Below are positions 1 through 4,970 of a DNA stretch of 7,923 nucleotides, piece by piece. A program made the translations under genes and the position numbers. The notes under the pieces are model-generated. The model was not told where the DNA came from and did not search any database. It was given only the letters and a program-made list of their open reading frames with translations. Origin of the DNA: Anaerolineae bacterium. GTDB lineage: Bacteria > Chloroflexota > Anaerolineae > 4572-78 > J111. The stretch covers positions 1-7,923 of the forward strand of contig JAGRCC010000878.1 in NCBI GenBank assembly GCA_020433785.1, given 5' to 3'. Position 1 is the first letter of the stretch. Each line of letters starts with the position of its first letter.

Positions 1-1
1 T

Positions 2-343
2 TTCACACAAAGTGCGGAAGAACCACTTTTCATTTGCCAAATACATAGAGGGGCATCACCAGAGAGAAATATTACTATAAAAGTAGAAACCAGGGGGACA
101 GATATCATCTTTACTTACAAAGACTCGGGGCCTGGTTTATCTAAAGATATTAAAAATCCTGACAGTATTTTTGAACCTTTTGAAACGACAAAAAGGGATC
201 CCCATTCCGGCGAAGAAATAGGTACTGGGTTAGGAATGTGGTTAGTAAAATTACTTGTAGTAGAAAATAATGGAACCATACAAATTCTAAAAAATTGTTC
301 TGGTTTTGGTGTGTCTATTGAATTTTTTAACAAGTTGAGGTGA
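2..343 (+). CDS. Histidine kinase-like ATPase, C-terminal part (5' end outside window)
   Basis: Reading frame 2 is open from the window edge to TGA at 341-343, giving 113 residues of a protein whose start lies upstream. The visible part is the ATP-binding (HATPase_c/GHKL) domain of a histidine kinase. It has the G1 box DSGPGLS (residues 41-47 of the visible part), the F-box-like IFEPFETTK (56-64) and the G2 box GTGLGMWLV (74-82), followed by the usual final beta strands. The N box, the dimerisation/phospho-acceptor helix and any sensor domain are not visible, so autophosphorylation cannot be confirmed; a non-kinase GHKL ATPase remains possible. The gene stops 1 nt before the receiver gene, so the two very likely form a kinase-regulator pair. 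The frame is AT-rich like the next three genes. Confidence 0.88.
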   Translation, partial: FTQSAEEPLFICQIHRGASPERNITIKVETRGTDIIFTYKDSGPGLSKDIKNPDSIFEPFETTKRDPHSGEEIGTGLGMWLVKLLVVENNGTIQILKNCSGFGVSIEFFNKLR

Positions 344-344
344 T
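337..344 (+). promoter_or_regulatory. Strong Shine-Dalgarno for the receiver gene
   Basis: GAGGTGAT matches the anti-Shine-Dalgarno sequence closely and overlaps the TGA stop of the kinase gene (341-343). It lies directly before ATG 345. This fixes the receiver start and suggests translational coupling to the kinase. Confidence 0.7.
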
Positions 345-1001
345 ATGGAAAAACATAAAGTTGCATATATTGATGAGGTTAGTAGTGATATTCGTCAATT
401 CCAACGTCATGTTCATGCGACGCTTGATGTTTTATCTTTTATGCCTAAACCCAACCTAGACGAATTTGTAGAAGAACTTTTAAGTTCAGAAGCCGAAGCT
501 ATTGTTGCTGATCACAGATTGAACGAATATCAAGATGAAGTACAAGATCATATTGATTACACAGGTACTCAGTTACTTGAAAAAATCTGGGAAATAAAAA
601 AAGGATTTCCAGGTATTATTTTAACATCTCATGACGATGATGCAGTACAAGAGATTGAAGATGTCAACTATGTATATCCAAAAGAGATCCTTTTTAGTGA
701 TAACCCTATAGGTCAAGTGTCACTCGCTGAAAAAATACGCATACAAATCAACCATTATCAAGCAATGCTGACAAAAAAGAGTGATAGATTTCATGAACTC
801 CTAAAAAAGAGTGATACAGAAAAACTAACCGAAGCTGAAGAAAATGAGCTACTAAATCTCGATTCATTTCTAGAAAGTACTCTTAACAATCATAACGCTC
901 TACACCCAGATAAAAAAAGCCAATTAGTGGTAGGCAGATTAGATGAATTACTTAATTCTACAAATGAACTTTTAAAAGCACTCAAAGGACAAGAAAATTA
1001 A
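345..1001 (+). CDS. Stand-alone receiver-domain protein with helical C-terminal tail
   Basis: The 218-residue protein starts with a response-regulator receiver fold of about 125 residues. The phosphorylation-site residues appear intact: the acidic pair D10-E11, the acceptor aspartate D56 in VADHRL, T94 in ILTS, and K113 in YPKE. K113 is followed by E instead of the common P, and the segment after D56 is longer than usual and acidic. The rest (about 126-218) is charged, probably helical, and has no recognisable HTH, GGDEF or enzymatic output domain. It contains a repeated KKSD at residues 144-147 and 154-157. The protein is therefore probably an adaptor or switch acting by protein contact, not a transcription factor. 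The gene lies between the kinase (1-nt gap) and an HNH nuclease (0-nt gap), so the nuclease or methylase is the natural target. That last step is inference. Confidence 0.85.
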   Translation: MEKHKVAYIDEVSSDIRQFQRHVHATLDVLSFMPKPNLDEFVEELLSSEAEAIVADHRLNEYQDEVQDHIDYTGTQLLEKIWEIKKGFPGIILTSHDDDAVQEIEDVNYVYPKEILFSDNPIGQVSLAEKIRIQINHYQAMLTKKSDRFHELLKKSDTEKLTEAEENELLNLDSFLESTLNNHNALHPDKKSQLVVGRLDELLNSTNELLKALKGQEN

Positions 1002-1598
1002 ATGTTGCCCTTACGCAATACTGTTCCAACTCGAACCTGTACAAAAATATATAAAAAGTATACTTTTTATAAGCCCTATTTGCGTGAAGACTTTGGTATG
1101 CGTTGTGGCTATTGCAATGATCGAGATGTCATTTGTGGAGGGACTAGAGGATTTCACATAGACCATTTTCGTCCTAGAAAATATTTCGCCCATCTTGAAA
1201 ACGACTATAATAATCTTGTTTATACGTGCCCTTATTGTAATGGTGGAAAAAAAGATGATTGGCCCTCTGGAATTGAGGAGCTTAGTGTATTAGATGGTAG
1301 AGGATATATTGATCCTTGTGATAAAGATTTTGATAACCATTTTGAAAGACATCCTAATGGCCAAATTCGTCCAAAAACAAATATTGGAAGTTATATGTTT
1401 GAGCGATTAAAGCTGGGACTTCGACGCCATGAACTAGCCTGGAAATATGAACAACTAGAGAACTTATTATTCCAGTTAATTGAGGAATTAGAAAATTTTT
1501 CTGGCAATCCTTCTATAAAAAATCAGCTGGATGACCATTGTAGGGGAATAACTAAAGAGTATCTTAAATATAAAAAAATGTTCGAAGAGACGCTCTAG
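1002..1598 (+). CDS. HNH endonuclease, zinc-binding (PtuB/TIGR02646-like)
   Basis: This 198-residue protein has a complete HNH/beta-beta-alpha-metal nuclease core. A first zinc knuckle C35-x2-C38 is followed by HIDHFRPRK (H52, D54, H55), the Asn region DYNNLV (N70, N71), and a second knuckle C76-x2-C79 with N80 and K83/K84. The spacing and the following text (VLDGRGYIDPCDKDF, then a segment like HPNGQIRP and a helix rich in L/R) resemble the HNH proteins annotated as TIGR02646 or PtuB, the nuclease of the Septu defence system. No PtuA-type ATPase is visible here. The expected activity is metal-dependent double- or single-strand cleavage of DNA. The ATG directly follows the TAA of the receiver gene, with AAGGA at 985-989 as a plausible RBS. 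The gene overlaps the methyltransferase start by 1 nt. It could be the restriction half of the neighbouring methylase. Confidence 0.88.
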   Translation: MLPLRNTVPTRTCTKIYKKYTFYKPYLREDFGMRCGYCNDRDVICGGTRGFHIDHFRPRKYFAHLENDYNNLVYTCPYCNGGKKDDWPSGIEELSVLDGRGYIDPCDKDFDNHFERHPNGQIRPKTNIGSYMFERLKLGLRRHELAWKYEQLENLLFQLIEELENFSGNPSIKNQLDDHCRGITKEYLKYKKMFEETL

Positions 1599-3202
1599 TG
1601 AATAAATTGACAGGTTCTTACTATACGCCAAAAGAATTGTCATTATTTGTTTGGGAACACGTTATAAAACGATTTAAAGATAACTCATCTCTTTGCATAT
1701 TAGAGCCAAGTTGTGGAGATGGAATTTTTTTACAGGTTGCTTCTGAATATCAAACGAACAAGGGTTTGTTTTTAGATGCTATTGAAATTGACTCAACTGC
1801 CTTAGAAAAAGCTAAAAAAACTTTGAGTTCAAGAAATGGACATTTCAACGCGAATTTTATTGAAGATGATTTCTTAAAAATTGAATTACCCACAAAATAT
1901 GATTTAATCATTGGTAATCCTCCTTATATTGGGCGAAATTTGTTGTCTGAACAACAAAAAGAACTTTGCCAGCAAATTCATATAGAAGGAGGAGTTGATA
2001 GTAAAAGTATCCGAAATATATGGACTGCTTTTCTGATTAAAGCAACATCTTTATTAAAATCAACGGGAGTATTGGCATTTATTCTCCTTGGTGAAATTTT
2101 ACAAGTTAATTATGCAGAAAAACTCCAATCATTTTTAGAGAAAAAATTTAAATTTATTGAAATATTGACGTTTCACGAGCTTATATTTCCTGCTTTGCGG
2201 CAAGATGTAGTTGTTATTTTTGCATACAAAGAGGCACGATTTTCAGGAATAAGTTATAAACGAGTACATAATATTAATAGCTTAGATAAGCCAATCGAAT
2301 TTCCTAAACGAATTTCAACTATCGCAAATCAAAGAATAAAGTGGTCCAACTTTTTTCTTACCGATAACGAACTTGATTTTCTTACAAATACGGCTCAAAA
2401 AGTCAAGAAGGTTTCGCATTACTGCACATCGACTCCCGGTATAGTAACAGCAGCTAATAAATTCTTCATTGTGAGTAAAGAAACCCTTAATAAGTATAAT
2501 TTAGAACCTTTTTGCGAACCGATTCTGCAAAAAGCAGAATTTGTTGACAAGGTTGTTTCTATTAATGAAGCATTATTCGAAGAATTAAAGAAAGCAAATA
2601 AACCCTGTTTTCTTATCAACTTGGGTGATAAGAAAAATGAGACCTTACCATCACTGGTACAGAATTATCTTCAAGAAGGAATCGACCAAGACATCCATAA
2701 ACGATATAAAACTAGTCAGAGGAAACCTTGGTATAATATACCTTCGGTCTGGATTCCAGAAGGGGTTATATTTAAACGTTGTCATAAATTTCCGAAACTT
2801 TTGAAAAATGAAGCACAAGTTTTATTTACAGATTCTGCATACCGTATTCGACCCCGTGGAGAATTTGATATTAATAGTTTTATTTATTCATTTTATAATT
2901 CACTTACTCTTGTTTTCTGCGAAATAAATGGGCGATATTATGGCGATGGAGTTTTAGAACTGACCCCCCAAGAATTTCGAAATTTACCAATTCCATACAA
3001 ATCAATTTCTGGAGAACAATTCCATACGTTCAATAAAGCTTTTGCTAAAAGTAAATCAATTGAACAGATTTTACAGCAAAATGATGCTCAACTTTTGACG
3101 GATCTTGGAATAGATGCGCCAAGTTTACGGAGATTGGAACAAATACGACAAAAGCTCCTTGTACGGCGATTAAAAATCAATCCAGATGAACGTGACATAT
3201 AA
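1598..3202 (+). CDS. N6-adenine DNA methyltransferase, TaqI/Eco57I type
   Basis: The 534-residue protein is a class I SAM-dependent DNA methylase of the gamma (N6-adenine) kind. In order it shows motif X-like SYYTPKEL (7-14), the SAM-binding motif I EPSCGDGIF (36-44), motif II AIEID (61-65), EDDFL (89-93) and the catalytic motif IV NPPY (107-110). The C-terminal half (roughly 245-480) looks like a TaqI-type target-recognition domain, including YYGDGVLELTP (447-457) followed by NLPIP. It probably methylates adenine in a short specific site; the site cannot be read from sequence. At 534 residues it is somewhat longer than M.TaqI and has no N-terminal nuclease domain as in type IIG enzymes, so cleavage would have to come from the HNH partner. 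The start is GTG at 1598, overlapping the TAG of the HNH gene; motif X begins only a few residues later, so no later start is plausible. Confidence 0.92.
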   Translation: MNKLTGSYYTPKELSLFVWEHVIKRFKDNSSLCILEPSCGDGIFLQVASEYQTNKGLFLDAIEIDSTALEKAKKTLSSRNGHFNANFIEDDFLKIELPTKYDLIIGNPPYIGRNLLSEQQKELCQQIHIEGGVDSKSIRNIWTAFLIKATSLLKSTGVLAFILLGEILQVNYAEKLQSFLEKKFKFIEILTFHELIFPALRQDVVVIFAYKEARFSGISYKRVHNINSLDKPIEFPKRISTIANQRIKWSNFFLTDNELDFLTNTAQKVKKVSHYCTSTPGIVTAANKFFIVSKETLNKYNLEPFCEPILQKAEFVDKVVSINEALFEELKKANKPCFLINLGDKKNETLPSLVQNYLQEGIDQDIHKRYKTSQRKPWYNIPSVWIPEGVIFKRCHKFPKLLKNEAQVLFTDSAYRIRPRGEFDINSFIYSFYNSLTLVFCEINGRYYGDGVLELTPQEFRNLPIPYKSISGEQFHTFNKAFAKSKSIEQILQQNDAQLLTDLGIDAPSLRRLEQIRQKLLVRRLKINPDERDI

Positions 3203-3208
3203 GATACT

Positions 3209-3412
3209 ATGATACTATTTCAACGAATTACCACTAATCCCGAAATTTGTGGCGGCAAACCCTGTATTCGCGGCTTACGCTTTCCCGTATCACGTTTGCT
3301 CGGACTTTTAGCAGCCGGTGAAACATCAGAAACGATTTTGAACTCTTATCCTTACTTAGAAAAGGAAGATATTCAAGAGGCGCTGACATATGCTGCTTTT
3401 CTGGCAAAGTAA
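3209..3412 (+). CDS. DUF433 antitoxin-like protein
   Basis: This 67-residue protein matches the DUF433 pattern almost throughout. NPEICGGKPCIRGLRFPVSR (residues 10-29) is the signature segment, followed by a helix with LLAAGETSETIL and the closing YPYLEKEDIQEALTYAA. DUF433 proteins are small predicted DNA-binding antitoxins, usually paired with a DUF5615 (PIN-like) toxin encoded just downstream. No such toxin frame is visible here: the gene is followed by a hairpin and noncoding sequence. It starts 6 nt after the methylase stop on the same strand, so it may be read from the same transcript, although its RBS is weak. Its base composition is closer to the right-hand genes than to the AT-rich operon, so it may instead be a resident gene at the edge of an inserted block. 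Confidence 0.85.
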   Translation: MILFQRITTNPEICGGKPCIRGLRFPVSRLLGLLAAGETSETILNSYPYLEKEDIQEALTYAAFLAK

Positions 3413-3444
3413 AACCAACTATTCCCCGCATACATAAAATTTCC

Positions 3445-3511
3445 ATCCACGAAGCCACACGAAGGGACACTAAAAGATTTTCTTCGTGGTACTTTGTGTG
3501 CCTTCGTGGAT
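3445..3511. repeat. Long imperfect inverted repeat (hairpin) after DUF433
   Basis: Arms 3445-3473 and 3483-3511 pair over about 29 positions with a few mismatches and G-U pairs. The outermost ten pairs (ATCCACGAAG against CTTCGTGGAT) are perfect, and the loop is short. The right arm runs into TTTT. The CTTCGTGG wording is of the kind seen as dispersed noncoding repeats in many bacterial genomes. It may terminate the upstream operon in either direction, or it may be a mobile palindromic repeat. Confidence 0.75.
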
Positions 3512-3611
3512 TTTGACCAACACCAGCCCCGATAGGTTTTCATCGTTCAACATCACAACCAATGGCTCAACGCTGCCCATTGACAGCGTATTTAAAACCA
3601 TTGACACCCAG

Positions 3612-3642
3612 TTGAGACAATCGCCCCAAATTTTGATAAAAT
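3612..3642 (+). promoter_or_regulatory. Weak candidate promoter for the PH-domain gene
   Basis: TTGAGA at 3612-3617 is followed, at 17 nt, by GATAAA (3635-3640); the alternative TAAAAT at 3637-3642 would give 19 nt. Either match is modest. It lies just after the CCATTGACA direct repeat and about 120 nt before ATG 3765. Confidence 0.25.
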
Positions 3643-3750
3643 TCTGGCAAGAAGTAAGCGGTAGACGGGATTTTTTCCTTACGCCCTCCCCTAGCCTCTA
3701 CTTCCCAAAAACTTAATCAAGATGGCTATATTGCTTGCAGTTGGACAATG

Positions 3751-3754
3751 AGGG
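3751..3754 (+). promoter_or_regulatory. RBS deciding the start of the PH-domain gene
   Basis: AGGG lies 10 nt before ATG 3765. The more upstream in-frame TTG at 3735 has no comparable site before it and would add ten residues with no family resemblance, so ATG 3765 is preferred. Confidence 0.45.
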
Positions 3755-3764
3755 ATACGCAATA

Positions 3765-4322
3765 ATGTGGAACGAAATGAGTAGTGTCTTTCAAAATGAA
3801 TTAGATTTAAATGAACGGCTGTTGTGGTCGGGACGACCCCAGGCGGGGTTAAGGCTGCGGGCGGCGGACGTTTTCTTAATTCCGTTTAGCTTAATGTGGG
3901 GCGGTTTTGCCATTTTCTGGGAAATCGGGGTGGTAACATCCGGCGCGCCGCTCTTTTTTACGCTGTGGGGCGTGCCTTTTGTGTTAATGGGCCTTTATTT
4001 GATTTTTGGCCGCTTTTTCATCGACGCGTTCCAAAGAAGCCGCACCCATTATGCCCTGACTAATGATCGAGTCATCATTCTATCGGGCTTGTTCAATCGA
4101 AACGTAAAAAGCTTGAGTTTAAAGACGTTGTCGGAAATTACGCTCAATAGAAAGCGCAACGGCACCGGCACCATCACCTTCGGGCCATCGCATCCAATGG
4201 GCTGGCTGTACGGCGGCAATTGGTGGCCGACTACCGGCCGCTATACGTCACCGGCCTTTGAAATGATCGATCACGTCCAAGAGGTCTATGATAAAATTCG
4301 AGACGCCCAACGAAAGCTATAA
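3765..4322 (+). CDS. Small membrane protein with bacterial PH domain
   Basis: With the ATG at 3765 the product is 185 residues. A short soluble N terminus (LLWSGRPQAG, about 19-28) leads into two hydrophobic segments at about 35-57 and 63-84, forming a membrane hairpin. The rest resembles a bacterial pleckstrin-homology domain (bPH2/DUF304 group): YALTNDRVIILSG (96-108) is the typical first strands, followed by SLKTLSEITL and a glycine/tryptophan-rich stretch. Such proteins are membrane-anchored with the PH domain probably cytoplasmic. Their role is mostly unknown and I assign none here. The gene stands alone between two structured intergenic regions and is not clearly part of either neighbouring operon. 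Its composition matches the right-hand part of the window. Confidence 0.8.
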   Translation: MWNEMSSVFQNELDLNERLLWSGRPQAGLRLRAADVFLIPFSLMWGGFAIFWEIGVVTSGAPLFFTLWGVPFVLMGLYLIFGRFFIDAFQRSRTHYALTNDRVIILSGLFNRNVKSLSLKTLSEITLNRKRNGTGTITFGPSHPMGWLYGGNWWPTTGRYTSPAFEMIDHVQEVYDKIRDAQRKL

Positions 4323-4353
4323 TTTGCGAGTTACGCCGTTGGGTGTATCGGCC

Positions 4354-4408
4354 AAGGTGACCGTCACTGATTCGACACTTATTCGACAAAAAGTGACGGT
4401 CACCTTTT
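4354..4408 (+). terminator. Hairpin with T-run after the PH-domain gene
   Basis: A perfect 15-bp stem (4354-4368 with 4392-4406) encloses a 23-nt loop and ends in TTTT at 4405-4408, 32 nt after the PH-domain stop. It could act as a Rho-independent terminator, although the loop is unusually long. The loop contains a direct repeat, ATTCGACA, at 4370-4377 and 4381-4388. Each arm is itself a GTGACNGTCAC dyad, so a protein-binding role is also possible. Confidence 0.55.
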
Positions 4409-4469
4409 AATTTCAACCGCTTTGATGGAAAGTTGCCAGAAAATTGCAAGAATCTGACAGACACCCCTG

Positions 4470-4478
4470 TGTTATAAT
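4470..4478 (+). promoter_or_regulatory. Extended -10 promoter
   Basis: TG-T-TATAAT is a perfect extended -10 element (TG at 4470-4471, TATAAT at 4473-4478). No good -35 is present at 16-18 nt, which extended -10 promoters often lack. It would transcribe rightwards through the second hairpin towards the S1-kinase gene, about 490 nt downstream, or make a short noncoding RNA. Confidence 0.45.
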
Positions 4479-4515
4479 GGATGGGATCACTAAACCATAC
4501 AGTTTATCAAAATTA

Positions 4516-4548
4516 GGGTGACAGTCACTTTTTAAGTGACTGTCACCT
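4516..4548. repeat. Second GTGACNGTCAC hairpin
   Basis: A perfect 14-bp stem (4517-4530 with 4534-4547), extended by one G-U pair, has a TTT loop. Its sequence is that of the 4354-4406 hairpin with one base pair changed on both sides (C-G there, A-T here), so the pairing is conserved. There is no T-run after it, so it does not look like a terminator. Confidence 0.75.
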
Positions 4549-4750
4549 GTGATCGATTTGACCGTTGTCGCCCCGTTGGAGGAGAAGAGAAAAACTCCAA
4601 ACCGAGGTTGTAGACGATGATTTAAGACCGTAAAAAAGTAACGATTCAGCAGGAGATGACTTCGCTAATTAGTTGAGGCTTTTTCTTAGCCTTCGCCTTA
4701 TTTAGCGACAGTTGTATCCAATAACCTGGTTTCGGAAATAGATATGTTTT

Positions 4751-4909
4751 ATGTCATTTCGCAGCGCTAGCGGAGAAATCCCTGTGACAATACAATGAAA
4801 AGGGATTTGGCGGGGAAAATTTGAAACGACAACGCCTATTTTTCCCCGCAAAAGCTCCATTTATGGGAATGTCTGAGGGATTTCTCCGCCTCCGGCTCCG
4901 AAATGACAT
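4751..4909. repeat. MITE-like nested inverted repeat
   Basis: Terminal arms 4751-4783 and 4876-4909 are inverted copies. The outer 11 bp (ATGTCATTTCG) and inner 14 bp (GCGGAGAAATCCCT) are perfect, and an 8/9-bp middle differs. Inside, GCGGGGAAAA (4810-4819) pairs with 4840-4849, and AGGGATT (4801-4807) can also pair with the left arm. No transposase is encoded and no clear target-site duplication is visible, so this is either a non-autonomous mobile element or a dispersed palindromic repeat. Confidence 0.65.
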
Positions 4910-4970
4910 GCTCGACTTTAATTATCGAACTCAGGTTAATAGCTGAGTCAATCCGTTTTCAGAGTGGACT

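Larger units (their letters stand above)
3413..3764. other. Gene-free interval between DUF433 and the PH-domain gene
   Basis: The 352-nt interval starts with the 3445-3511 hairpin. I find no convincing gene after it. A 76-codon frame (3486-3716, +) begins inside the hairpin arm, and a frame on the - strand ends in it; neither shows a recognisable domain. The remains of a lost DUF5615 toxin were looked for and not found. A 9-bp direct repeat (CCATTGACA at 3577-3585 and 3598-3606) and a weak promoter-like pair lie in the second half. Confidence 0.6.
4323..4970. other. Long structured noncoding region
   Basis: This 648-nt stretch has no frame I would call a gene. It holds, in order, a hairpin of GTGACNGTCAC dyads (4354-4406), an extended -10 promoter (4470-4478), a second related hairpin (4516-4548), a segment with smaller nested stems (4576-4708), a 159-bp nested inverted repeat (4751-4909), and a short 6-bp stem (4929-4934 with 4943-4948) just before the S1-kinase gene. 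Confidence 0.7.

Noticed and set aside
115..366. Minus-strand 83-codon frame at the left edge
   Set aside because: It is antisense to the histidine-kinase ATPase frame, which has clear G1 and G2 boxes.
3474..3680. Minus-strand frame ending in the hairpin, with a protein-like stretch
   Set aside because: The frame is short, has no clear RBS or domain, and runs into the hairpin; it may be a fragment but cannot be supported.
3486..3716. 76-codon + strand frame between DUF433 and the PH-domain gene
   Set aside because: It starts inside the right arm of a noncoding hairpin, has no RBS, and shows no recognisable domain; it was checked as a possible DUF5615 toxin remnant without a convincing match.
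3735..3764. Upstream TTG start for the PH-domain gene
   Set aside because: There is no good RBS before it and the added ten residues are unlike the family; ATG 3765 has AGGG at a usable distance.
4231..4464. 77-codon minus-strand frame over the end of the PH-domain gene
   Set aside because: It overlaps a well-supported gene and the dyad hairpin, and has no domain.
4354..4548. Repeats as a CRISPR array
   Set aside because: Only four short dyads at irregular spacing (36, 125 and 18 nt) that pair with each other; there are no uniform spacers and no cas genes.
4549..4620. Short GTG frame after the second dyad hairpin (about 22 codons)
   Set aside because: There is no RBS and no resemblance to a known peptide; the start lies in the stem flank.
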